DNA of 64,000 bases, from NCBI GenBank assembly GCA_019321725.1, contig CM033122.1:2418001-2482000 (forward strand), written 5' to 3'. The translations under genes were made by a program, and so were the position numbers. Source of the stretch: Paulownia fortunei (lineage: Eukaryota; Streptophyta; Magnoliopsida; Lamiales; Paulowniaceae). Within the stretch, counting starts at the first letter, position 1, and each line of letters opens with the position of its first letter. Shown piece by piece: positions 12,758 through 24,052 of the stretch. Below the pieces are notes generated by a model, which worked only from the letters and a program-made list of their open reading frames with translations, was not told the origin of the DNA and searched no databases.

Positions 12758-14292
12758 ATGAGTGAAAGGAAAGCAAGCACACCCTTGATTCCACCCTCTT
12801 CTTCGCAAAAGCTCCCAGATTTCAAAAAATCTATAAAATTGAAGTATGTGAAGCTTGGATACCATTACCTCATAACCCATGGAATGTTCCTGTTTTTGTC
12901 TCCTCTGGTTGTGGTTGTAGCAGCCCAATTGTCCACATTTTCTCTCCAAGACCTTTGTGTTCTTTGGGACCATCTTAGATTCAATCTCATATCGGTGATA
13001 GTTTGCTCTGCCCTCTTGGTCTTTCTGTCAACTGTCTATTTCCTCACCGCCCACGCCCTGTGTACCTCGTGAATTTCTCGTGTTATAAGCCCGATGATGA
13101 TAGGAAATGTACTAGACAGATTTTCATGGAAAGATCAAGGTTGACTGGTTCGTTTACTGATGAAAATCTTGAGTTCCAAAGGAAAATTCTTGAGAGGTCA
13201 GGCCTTGGTGAGTCTACTTATCTCCCTGAGGCTGTTCTGCGGGTTCCGCCAAATCCCTGTATGGCGGAAGCAAGAAAAGAAGCTGAGACCGTAATGTTTG
13301 GTGCAATTGACGAGCTGCTTGCCAAAACATCTCTGAAGCCAAAGGACATTGGGATTTTGATTGTGAATTGCAGTCTTTTCAATCCCACACCTTCTTTATC
13401 TGCTATGGTTATTAACCATTACAAGCTCAGGGGGAACATAATTAGTTATAATCTAGGTGGGATGGGTTGTAGTGCTGGTTTAATATCAATTGATCTTGCT
13501 AAAGATCTTCTACAGGTACATCCCAATACTTATGCTCTCGTAATCAGCATGGAGAATATTACACTGAATTGGTATTTTGGAAATGAGAGATCCATGCTCG
13601 TTTCAAATTGTCTCTTCCGTATGGGAGGCGCTGCCATTTTGCTGTCAAACAAAAGATCTGATTACTGGAGAGCCAAGTACCGATTGGTCCATACTGTCAG
13701 AACCCACAAAGGTTCCGATGATAAATGTTTCTCTTGTGTCACACAGATGGAGGATCCCAATGGGAAAGTTGGAGTTGCTTTGTCAAAGGATTTGATGGCA
13801 GTGGCTGGTGATGCCTTAAAGACCAATATTACAACTTTGGGCCCTCTTGTGCTGCCCATGTCTGAACAGTTGCTTTTCTTTGCCACCTTGGTGGGGAAAA
13901 AGCTGTTCAAGATGAAGCTGAAGCCTTACATCCCAGATTTCAAATTGGCTTTTGAGCATTTCTGCATTCATGCTGGTGGAAGGGCTGTGCTGGATGAATT
14001 AGAGAAAAACCTTCAGCTGTCTGATTGGCACATGGAGCCTTCAAGGATGACTCTCTATCGATTTGGCAACACCTCAAGCAGCTCTCTCTGGTACGAATTG
14101 GCATATTCAGAAGCCAAAGGAAGGATTAAGAAAGGAGACAGGACCTGGCAGATAGCCTTTGGATCTGGTTTCAAATGTAACAGTGCAGTCTGGAAAGCTC
14201 TTAGGACAATAAATCCAGCAAAGGAGAAGAGCCCATGGGTTAATGAAATTCACCAATTTCCTGTGGAGGTTCCAAAGGTCTCAGCTCTTTAA
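12758..14292 (+). CDS. 3-ketoacyl-CoA synthase, KCS11-like, interrupted by a one-base deletion
   Basis: Condensing enzyme of the ER fatty-acid elongase that joins malonyl-CoA to long-chain acyl-CoA to make very-long-chain fatty acids for waxes, suberin and sphingolipids. The coding region is intronless. The N-terminal part (12758–13048, 97 codons) carries the family [19 protein letters not shown] segment and two membrane segments. The frame then shifts by one base at 13048/13049, where ACC-CGC-CCA would encode the conserved T-RPRPVY but one C is missing; as given, translation stops at 13072. The second frame runs to 14292 with all catalytic elements. Counting the missing base (511 residues) these are Cys238 in GGMGCSAGL, His405 in CIHAGGRAV and Asn438 in FGNTSSSS, the Cys–His–Asn triad known in FAE1. 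The rest is intact, so this is either a very young pseudogene or a sequencing/assembly slip. Confidence 0.9.
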
Positions 14293-16990
14293 TACTTGGA
14301 CCATTTGCGTATGGTGTAATGTGCAGTTTGGGGATGGAACTAGTACTTATATTGCAGTTAGCTTGTTTTCTCTTTCTATTTGTTTTGTGCTTGGCCCGTA
14401 GGTGGACTATGCTGCTGCCGATGCAAGGTTGTAGGGAGAACGCAATGTGTCTGTAGGTGCTAGGAATTGCCGTTTGGAAGTCTAATTTGTAGTTGACCTC
14501 CCTCCCATTGAATTTATTTTAGCAAGTTGCTGGCATTCTTGGAGATATATGGGTTGTATTTTGACCTGGGGATCACCTTGAGGAACATGCTAGGCTTCTT
14601 ATTTTGACTTATTTATGGCTTTTGTTGAGGGCATTGGTGCTGAATATGTATTGCTTTATCTCGATGTAAGTTTATAATTTATTCATCTTCACTTGAAACT
14701 GTTGAAGAGCTAAGCAATTATTATTTGTAGTTATCTGAAAATGCTTCTTGCCTTTAATTACTTTGTGATGGATTCTTGATACAAAAATCATGCAGATTTT
14801 GTGCACTTTGTAGGATTTTGGGTTTGAAACTGTCCTGCTGCATTCCTAAGCTATTTGTGTCTAATGTGTACCCAATGGTTGCAATAATAATTTTGACTAT
14901 GAGAGGAGTGTGATATACTGTTAGTGAACCTGATGTAATACTGACATTGTGTCAAGGATGCCCTCCCACTAGGTACGGGCCCCTTACTTAGCCCGGGTTC
15001 CCTTGACGGACTATTTGGTCTCGGGCCGACCCGACGGGCTGTCGACACCAACCTTCATCAATGGACGCTGAACTTCATCGCACATTAATTAGAGTCTATA
15101 GATGTAGGTCTTTTCTTTTGTTTCTGTTGTAAATACTTTGTACCAGCAGTTAGTCGCGTTCCTTAGGTTTTCAATGTACACTGTTGTCACAAGCATTTTT
15201 CTTTTTAAGCCTATTATAGGGGGTATAGAGTTTTGAAAGAAGTTGCTGGTCGCCGTATTGGAGTTGACCCCCTGCTCCAAGCTTTGTTGTAATCATTCAA
15301 TAGTGTAATCTGTATTTCATTAATGAAAATGAGTTTTTTCAATTTTATCGTGCCTTGAAAACACCTACGGGTGTGAATTTGTCGCAATTTTAGTCCGCTG
15401 TGCAATCGATTGTGGTTTTTGACGGAAATAATCGTGACTGACAGACTACTAGCCACACGGTGCCCCTTTCTTTATATAAACAAAAAGGCGTCCCGTGACA
15501 CATTGCCAAGTGGGGATAGTTGTGTCTCTACTTATGCAAACCTGTGATTGACTTGTTTTATCCAAAACACAGTGCAATGAGCCTATGCGCATGCTTGCTC
15601 CAATAGTCCAAGTTTTGCGTATTGTTTCTCGGCCTTTTGAGCTTCTGAATTAAAATCGGCAATACAAGCTGCAAGCTTGCCACCCCTGAAGCATATAATA
15701 AGAAGGAAGGTACTAGCGAGGATGCACAAGGTGAGCTTCACGTCAAAGAGCTAAAGATCTCTCTTGCCTTATCTTATCTTGAATAAATAGAACCCATGAA
15801 TTCATTGCAAGATGCATAGAAAGGAAGGTCTAATACTAATAGAGAGGGCTTATCTTTGCAAGATGGATACATTTTACTGATAACTATGTTTGGCTAAGAA
15901 CGGCTTCCATGAATCATATAACTATTAAATCATATCGCACCAGAGGCATAAGACATAAGCATATTTCACGAGGACAGCTTACCCTCTCTCTTTCAATTTT
16001 TACCTTACATTGCACTGCTTGCTATCAGGATCTAGGGATGTTGCCTTTTTTCCTCTAGAGTAAAATTCTACTGGCTTCCTGGCTAAAAGCACAGCTGACA
16101 ACGAGTAATAAATAAAAAGAGATCTTTGGCCGAAGTTTGATGAAATATGAAATGGTAATGGAAAACTTCAATATTTCTTTTATATTTGATGATTGGGGTA
16201 CACTCAAGTATTCGACATGTCGTAAAACCCAATGAGACAAAAGGTTTTTTATTTTTTTTCTTTTTCTCCATATCAGACTAAACAGAATAGGCAACCCAGC
16301 CCCGAGTGCAATGAACCCATGTATAAATGCAGAAGTAAAAGTTCAAGGAACAGGAAAATGACATTGTTTTACAACATATCAATAAAAAACACCCTTCCAC
16401 GAAATTAATGAGAAATAACATACATACACAATAACCCGAGCTTCCAGTCTTTGCAAATGGAGCTGGCAAAGATAATGGTACATATTCTTTGGCCGTTGCC
16501 AGTAGTCATTAGGCAATTTAGAACACTAGTGCAATTAACACAAGCAAAACACAAATTTCAATTTGTTGAGCAGCTCCACCAAGCTATAAAATGGCGAACC
16601 CAACCGGATAGCTGATATCCCCAAATGCAATAATCACAAATATACAGAAACATACTAGCAACAATGACTATACCTAGCTACAATAGCCCATCTCCTAATC
16701 AAACATATATAAGTAATTACAATCATGACAAGGTATCACAATTCACATAAAACGAACACTATGTCCATGTTGCATGAGTGTTTTTATGTAATACATTTGA
16801 AATGAAGCCTACGCCCAAAAGTCTGTTGAACTCTTAAACAGAATCCAATCAACCATTTTTAGCTTCACAACATGCCACAAATAGAACATCTAAAATGTAG
16901 ACAGCCTAAGCCTAAAGCCTTTAAACCCCACATCATCTGTTAATTGCCATCTTACCCAAGAACAACCAAACAGTCGACTGATATTAAAGT
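14293..16990. other. Intergenic region between the convergent KCS and H2A.Z genes
   Basis: The first ~400 bases are probably KCS 3'UTR and the last few hundred are probably H2A.Z 3'UTR. Between them is unrecognised DNA, including an unusually GC-rich patch at about 14960–15050 with CCCGGG and GGGCCGACCCGACGGG motifs. No open frame here has a recognisable product. Confidence 0.5.
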
Positions 16991-19761
16991 TTACTCCTTG
17001 GAGGACTTGTTGATGAGTGACTTGTGTATATGTGGGATCACACCACCACCAGCTATGGTTCCTTTGATGAGGGTATCAAGTTCCTCATCGCCACGTATAG
17101 CCAGCTGTAGATGCCGAGGTGTGATACGCTTCACCTTCAAATCCTTACTAGCATTTCCAGCCAACTCCAACACTTCTGCAGTTAGATACTCTAAAATGGC
17201 TGCAGAATAGACAGCAGCAGTAGCACCAACTCTTCCATGAGCAGTAACTCGCTCCTTCAGGAGTCGGTGGATACGTCCGACAGGGAACTACAGGAAAAAA
17301 GTGATGAGATGTGTTTCCATTATAAAGCTATAAAAAAATGAAATACCTCACTTTTCATTTCCATTATAAAGCTACAAAAATATGAAATATCTCATTTTTC
17401 ATTTCCATTACAAAGCTATAGAAAGAAGGAATATCACATTTTTCATTTCCATTATAAAGCAATAAAAAAAGATGAAAAATCTCGTTTTTCAGCAAGAGAA
17501 CTGCGAGAGAGAAAAAAAATACATTGCTTCAAAAAAATCTAGATCTTATTAACAGGTTCTCGAACAAAGCAACAAGAAAGAATCTAGATCTTTCAACACT
17601 TCATTGCTCTCAAGTAAATGTTATTAAACTAAATATAGTTCTCTTGCAATATAAAACATCATCTACATATAATAAATTCAAGTGAATAAGTGCCAAATTA
17701 CTTAAGCTTCTATGGCGCTGACATTACGAGAAACTATAAGTAGTATTCCAAGTCATACTTCTATTTTATGTAGCATGAAGCAATTCAAGAAACAAATATA
17801 AGATCTAATTATCATATAAACAAAATAAAAATGACATGATCACATGTCCGTATCATGTCATGCGAATGCCATGTGCCATGTCTGCTACTTACTACTAACT
17901 GCAAGTCATAGTAAAAATAAATTATTTTCTCTTAAACACTTTTTCCTATGTTGTATTTGTTCTTAATAAAATTTTCTATATCCATCATCAGCTAGTTTCT
18001 TTTCATTCACAATGGAAGTGATTGAAAGTAGAAAATGGATTATTTATACGTCATCCAAACTCTATATATTCCTTTTTAATGTTAACAGCTTTTAAATTAA
18101 ACAAAGTTGCACTTGCATTGGTTGAGTCACAAACCTCATACTTGGAAGCTTAATGAAAGGCAAAATCACATACAGTAGACATCCACACCAAGCAATCAAG
18201 CAAGCTAAAACAGCTAGTGAGTTTTTCAAGGTCGGCCCAAATACTCATTAACCAGAGCTCTAGACTTATGATAGCTTCTGTAAATCATTTTCAAAAACAA
18301 TGTTATATTTCATTTTTTATTTTATTAAAATTGCATTTTCAACTGTTTCATTAACATGAATTCTTTCTGACATCTAGCGTGTAATGTTAAGGGAATTCAA
18401 GGAGATAAAGCAAAAAAAATAAAAAAATGAAAGAAGACTGATACCAAACTTTGGATTTTATAATGCTCAAAATAAAGCTCAATTAACCTCAAGATGGAAA
18501 TTTTTTTAGCTCATCTCAGCTCCTTTCTTGCCCCTAGGCTAAAGCACAATCAGACCCAGAGCGTCCAAAAACTTAATGAAATTGAGTCCATACGAGCATC
18601 TTTATTTCATTGAACATAGAATGTGTCAAACTTATTCTTCGCTTGTAAGAACTCATTCTCCCTTCAAATATAACCTTCCTGTTTCTGACATCCACTATAG
18701 ACTGGCAGTAGCCTTGTTTTGATGATCATTTAATCGACAAAAAGTTGTTTCCATGTTCAAGAAACTATATGCAGGAGACAAGCAAAATGTTTTAAAACAT
18801 ATACTTTGAGGTTCTGTTAGAAACAGAAACATACCCACATGAAGAAACATAATACTGGCAGACCTATCTGTGCTAGCAATTCTGCCATGTCCTAGTATGC
18901 TGCATTTGTCAAAAAGGATTATCAGGTTCCCAGAGTCGCATCCAAAAAACTTGTCATACACCTTTTGGGTTGATTTATGCAACCATTCTTAGACCAAAAT
19001 TCCACGGCTTAACGCAACTGTTCTACATCTTACTATCCATTTTAGTTGAAGCTATCAAAATTATTAAACATCCACCCAATTACGATGGTTGTTCACTTTT
19101 ACTTTCCACAATATAAAGATAATACAAACTTCTTCTTTTTTCAGGCACCAAATGTTTTATTGTGAGCCACAAGACTACTCCTAGTTCACAAAATTTCTAC
19201 AATTCCAAATTTACAAACCGGAATCTCCACAAAAACTTAATCTACATGAAAGCCCCACCACAAATACAATAAAAAAAAAATCACCAGGGAAAAAAAATTA
19301 CTCAATTACAGTACATAATTATTTACAAAACATTCCAATACAATTAGAAGAAGGAGAGAAAACCCAACAAGAAAAGGAAAAAAAAAAAAAAAGAGGAGAG
19401 AAGAGGAACTCGCAACAAACCCTAACACTCCCGGGCCCCCGAAAAAGAAGAAAAAAAAGGTTAGAAAAGCCCAAAAAACATGCTGAACAGAACACAACCT
19501 ATCACTTCTAAGCCCATAAAAGGGGCAACTGGCAATTAACAAAAGGATAAAAACGTTAAACAAAGCCCAAACAAAAAGAACAAAGAGAGAAGAAAAAACA
19601 GAGGACGAAATTGAAGGGATCAGAAAAATTGAAAAAACAAAAACAAAAACCTGAAGTCCAGCACGAGAAGAGCGAGAAATGGGTTTCTTCTTGTCCTTAT
19701 CTTTGTCCTTGGACGCTGGAGTTTTCCCCGTCAACAATCCTTTTGCCCCTTTCCCCGACAT
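16991..19761 (-). CDS. Histone H2A variant H2A.Z
   Basis: Variant nucleosome core histone deposited by SWR1-type remodellers near transcription starts, with roles in temperature response and flowering control in plants. Exon 1 is 19651–19761 (37 codons, N-tail [10 protein letters not shown] with a KDKDKDKKK cluster, ending at RSSRAGLQ). Exon 2 is 16991–17287 (98 residues plus stop), starting [14 protein letters not shown]. Both junctions fit GT–AG and the phase is 0. The total of 135 aa matches the family. Diagnostic H2A.Z features are the acidic-patch sequence GDEELDTLI, the loop [16 protein letters not shown] and the short C-tail, which separate it from canonical H2A and H2A.X (no SQEF tail). 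The 2,363-bp intron is long for a histone gene and contains a 44-bp tandem repeat next to its 3' splice site. Confidence 0.96.
17314..17490 (-). repeat. 44-bp tandem repeat, four copies, in the H2A.Z intron
   Basis: The word TTTCCATTATAAAGC or a close variant recurs at 17314, 17358, 17402 and 17446, an exact 44-bp period. The units are AT-rich and slightly diverged. Because the gene is on the minus strand, the array sits 26–200 bases upstream of the 3' splice site at 17288, where the branch point would be expected. Confidence 0.85.
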
Positions 19762-20153
19762 TTTACTTCTTCACACAGATCTAAAATTGTTCAAGAATTG
19801 ACAAAAAAAAAACAAGAAAGAAAAAATAAAGTTTCACAGGAGACGAAGAAAAAGAAGATAATCGAGACTTAACAATCGAGCACTTCTCTCTCTAGGAAGA
19901 AGGAACTGTTTGGATTGGGATTTTGGAGATTTTAGGGTGTTTGTTTTATGTGTGGGCCAAAGTTCCATTAAACTCTTACTCACGGATCGGGTCGGATCAA
20001 ATCAGTGTAAGGGCCGTAATTGTTCGGGAAGGCCATATATACAGTTGGGCCAAATCTTGGTGGGTTGGAGTGATTTAAATAAATTTCATCACAAGTTTAG
20101 GGATAAAATAATAGGTTTAGAACCAAATAGATCGGTTTAGTGGCAAAGGCACG
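19762..20153. other. H2A.Z leader and proximal promoter region
   Basis: Upstream of the H2A.Z start on the minus strand. It contains GA/CT-rich runs (for example TCTCTCTAGG at about 19889) typical of plant leaders. No clear TATA box was identified. An open stretch on + at 19910–20140 has no recognisable product. Confidence 0.4.
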
Positions 20154-20390
20154 CATGTGATGTGAGTCAAGGACATGACTATTAGTTTGAGTCATCGCTT
20201 GCTAATCCTTTGAGATCCGACTATGAGATTAATACATGTGATGTGAGTTAAGAACAGGACTCTTAGTTTGAGTCATCGCTTACTAATCCTTTGGGATCCG
20301 ACTATGAGATTAATACATGCGATGTGAGTCAAGGACACGACTCTTAGTTTGAGTCCTCGCCTGCTAATCCTTTGGGATCTTACGATGGGA
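20154..20390 (+). repeat. 81-bp tandem repeat, about three copies, upstream of H2A.Z
   Basis: CATGTGATGTGAGT or a close variant starts at 20154, 20235 and 20316, an exact 81-bp period. Each unit contains AGTTTGAGTCATCGC and CTAATCCTTTGGGATC with few mismatches; the third copy decays after about 20380. The array is roughly 0.4–0.6 kb upstream of the H2A.Z start codon. The period is divisible by three, but stops interrupt the frames, so it is unlikely to be coding. Confidence 0.9.
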
Positions 20391-21145
20391 TTTTCTTATT
20401 AGCCTCGTTGTCCTTCATAAATCGCCTACTTTTGGCTGAAGGAATAAGATCAATTGATACGCCACGCAAAATGAAGAAAAATAAAAGGAGATCGGGATTT
20501 AAGGAAGTTTGCATTTTATATTCTACGAGAGAACCAAAGCAATATTAAGTGGATTGACAATCCATTATATCCGAACCTTAGGCTGGATTGAGTTCAGAAT
20601 ATAAGGGCAAGAATGGCCCAGTTTTGTGGATCTTTCTTTTGGACACGACCTGACTAGATTTGGGCCTACTGGCCCTACTTAGAGTGGGCTTCCCTTTCAA
20701 GCTAAGGTGATAGGGTTTTGAGTTTGAACTTTGGAGTTGAAGTCTGAGGACCAGCTCATTTACCATATCTCTACTTTTCACAATGCAAAATTTCAATTTC
20801 TTTTTTTCCGTTTTTTTTTTTATAATTACAATGGCAGTTGCTGTATATTTAACCTTTTTTTCCATTTGGGAAAGCACACATTTTATCACATCCCCACCTC
20901 CCTTTTAAATGAAATTTGTAATTTACCATATAAATTAATTCAACTGAATTAATTGCAATGGTTTCACACCAAACTAAGGGAGATGAACATAATTAAAAAG
21001 TTAATTGATGATATATTGTGTTGTTCTTATCTATAATCTAGTGAAAAAAATAAACCTAAAGTCAAAAAATGAATCATATTATAGTATTCTAAAGCACCTA
21101 AACGGAATCTTCATATTGACTTATAATTCTTTTACGATATTTTTA

Positions 21146-21505
21146 AAATCGGATCGGATCGGCAGGTTTAATTGGTCCAACAGGAAATCGGAGGTCGATC
21201 CGATCCGATTAACTCCAAAAATCAATTTGACCGATTTTTATATATTTTTTATTTTATTTTTTGTTTTTAATTTTTATAAAAATTTAAATTTAATATTTTG
21301 TTATATTTATGTGATTATTTGTTATATGTATTTTTTTATAACTGTTTATTTATTTTTATATTTAAAATGTATTGAATAACAATTAATCTATTATATTATT
21401 ATTTTATATAATAAAATAAAAAAATATAATTAATTTTTATTAAAGCAGTCCAACCACCGATTGAATTGCTAATTTTAACAAGACTATTTTGATCATCGAT
21501 ACAAT
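21146..21505 (-). mobile_element. MITE-like element, copy A
   Basis: Its reverse complement resembles copies B (21968–22290) and C (46513–46805). Shared blocks, in order, are a GGTTGGA-type start, TTTAATAAAAATTAATT, the core ATATAAAATAATAATATAAT, then a GATCGGAT-rich end. The ends carry complementary GATCGG/CCGATC words, consistent with short terminal inverted repeats. It is too small to encode a transposase. Boundaries are approximate. Confidence 0.5.
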
Positions 21506-21967
21506 TATAAAAACATTGCTTTTACCATGAAAATCCGTATGTATGTCCTCATTTACTTTTTGTTGTTGGATTTTCAGAAGCTTCTTCACACTGTATGCCA
21601 ACTGTGAACATTATTCGGAGACTAGTCTCATGTGTTTGTAGAGGTGGAGAAGCTTCTTTCAGATCTTGAAAAACATTAGTATTTTTTAATGATTATTTCC
21701 AAAGGTAAAATTTAACGTTGATGTTTCGACGAAATTTAGGTGATAACTGATAATTACTTGAGCTAACATTTAATTTATGTAACAGAGTAAACCAGAAGTT
21801 GTCATCCATAAGGTCAGAAATATTGACATCGCAAGCATCAATCTCCTTTGGGATACTCCTAATAAATCTTAGGAAGTTGGAATGCCATTTGTCTATTTAC
21901 ACGAAGGTCAAATTAAATTATAAGTATCTAAATAATTTATTCAAATTATGTGTTACAAATTAATATT

Positions 21968-22290
21968 TTTATAATCGAATCGGTAATCAAATTAATTTTA
22001 CTATAATTGGTTGGATCATTCGATTTAATAAAAATTAATTATTTTTTAATTATATTATATAAAATGATAATTTAATAAATTAATTATTATGTATAAAGTA
22101 AATAACCAACTAAAAATATACATTTAACAAAATCCAAAAATTTAAATAACCACATATATAAAATCAAATACCAAGTTCAAATTTTCTTTAAAAAAAAGGT
22201 ATTGATCGTTTTTTTGCATCAAACGGATCGAATCAACTACCGATTCGTGGTTGGATTAGTCAAATCGATTAATCCAATTTAATTTTAAAA
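21968..22290 (+). mobile_element. MITE-like element, copy B
   Basis: Same family as copy A, in the opposite orientation and about 0.5 kb away. It contains ATTGGTTGGATC near its start, the shared core around 22050–22110 (TATATAAAATGATAATTTAA, then TAAATAACCAACTAAAA), and ends near ACGGATCGAATC and ACCGATTCGTGGTTGG. Non-coding; superfamily not determined. Confidence 0.5.
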
Positions 22291-23944
22291 ATATTGTTAC
22301 AAACTATTGGAATCCTATGAAGGAGATCACATATTTGCTTATTAATATGACATTATCTACTTTAATCTTAAATTCTCATAAATTTGTTTTTGAATTTTAC
22401 TTAGAGATATTGTTCATATTTATAAACTTATATTTATATTTGCTGTTATCATTACTACTACATTAATATACATATTTGAATTGCTAAATAAAATTATTGT
22501 CTTAACTTTATTACCATAAATCAATTTTATTTTCCATTGAATGTGTCGTATGCTTATGTAGTCATATGTGTCCAGAGTTATTTCCATTTTTTGTGTCATT
22601 ATTATGTCTAATATATGTTAATGTCAATTTAGTGGTCTATGTCATTGTATACGTACTTGTGCAACACATGTGCTCTAGGGATCTAGATATTAACGGACAT
22701 GCAATGACAATATATGATAATTACTAACTAAACTCGTACTTGACCAGAAAAACAGGGTAATAAATAGGGTTTCTAGAGATGTTCCAGGACAGTTGAGCTA
22801 ATATACTTTTGAAATGTCCTGAACATGGATTTCTCGAAGGTCAATAGGAAAAATAAAATATAACTTCAAGATTTCGAATTTCTCTCATTTACATACGTAC
22901 ACATACATATATATAAGTATAAATATACATATACGAATACATATATTCTCGAATAATTAATGGATCTCCAAACTTTGTCCTCAAAGAAACAAAGATCTAT
23001 CCTATTTAACTCCTTGGTCAAGCCATAAGTAGTTGGAGCAGAAATAATATCCTATTATATAGATTTAATTTTTTATTAAATCTTGTAAACAAAGATAGGT
23101 ATTAAACACCTAACCATATTTCTATGAAACAATTTTATTATCACTCAGATCAGATCAGTTGTGATTAAAATTTTCCTTAGGTAAGCATTCTAGAGAGCTT
23201 TTGACTTCTGAAAATGATTGCTATGTTTAAGACCAAACCTATACTATTTTTCATCTTGCCTTATAGGAGGTTGAATAACCATCACTTAAAAAAGAAAAAG
23301 AAAAAGAAAAATAGAGAATTTTAAGAGTATATACATTCCCACTTAAACTTTTTACACTATTTTAAAAACCCCAAAATTCAATATGTAAAATATAACATTA
23401 GTACGGTTGGTTACAGTCCTACAATCTTTTTTCACCACACTCGTCAATGAACACTTTGTCTTCCCAATGAAGGAGAACCATCTTCATGGGGTCTCAACGA
23501 TCCCGATTACAATATCCAAATGAATAATTCTGCCCGAATAATACAGGTCCAAAAGAAACTAATCGTTGACAATTAGTATAAAGCTAAAACTTGCTACCTT
23601 TCATTTCAAATTCTTTTTAATGGAGAAACAATTTGAGTCCTATATGCCCACATGGCACCTCCCTCTATTATTGTTAAATGTTTGACGGGTCCAAATAATG
23701 TCTAGAAATGCTCACTTTCTTTTCTTTTTCTTTTTTTTTGGTCGGGTGGACCCGATGAGGGAAGGAGGGGATTTTTTTCTTCAACTTGAATTAATATTCC
23801 CTTATAAAAGAACTCTTTAGATTTAAGATTAAAATGTGGTAGATGAAATATTTGGCATAAAATTCAAAATAAGTGGCCTTGTCATAGTTAGGGTTGTTCT
23901 AATCATTGAAGAGTGTGGCTCTTTTATACCATTGACTTAGCTCT

Positions 23945-24052
23945 TCAATTTCTGGAATGTGGTACGGTGTTTGCAGCATCCATTGTCACGTACACCTTGC
24001 AATCTGCGCCGCCAATTGGGTTAACGCGGGATGCAACTTGCCATATTGTTTT
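23945..24052 (-). other. Coding-like 35-codon stretch of unknown origin
   Basis: An open stretch bounded by stops reads like real protein, with the segments KTIWQVASRVNPIGG and ADCKVYVTMDAANTV and normal GC-richer codon use, unlike its surroundings. It is preceded by TTAACTTAG, a weak acceptor-like sequence. I do not recognise the family and could not find adjoining exons, so it may be the last exon of a decayed gene or a fragment carried by a transposon. Confidence 0.25.

Noticed and set aside
12680..12973. 97-codon open frame on - overlapping the KCS start.
   Set aside because: Antisense shadow of the conserved KCS N-terminus.
15626..15645. TTTCTCGGCCTTTTG resembles the 5' end of plant U2 snRNA.
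   Set aside because: The match ends after about 15 bases (GAGCTTCTG instead of GCTAAGATC), and no upstream sequence element or TATA box at the plant snRNA spacing was seen. A chance match or tiny fragment.
16944..17210. 88-codon open frame on + over the H2A.Z second exon.
   Set aside because: Antisense shadow of the histone fold; the minus-strand frame is the conserved one.
17314..17490. Regular spacing considered as a CRISPR-like array.
   Set aside because: The units are directly abutting tandem copies without unique spacers, in a plant intron; not CRISPR.
19306..19650. Continuation of the H2A.Z first-exon frame for 114 more codons, rich in Phe and Leu.
   Set aside because: It is read-through into the intron: CAG|GTTTTT is a splice donor and exon 2 restores the conserved histone fold.
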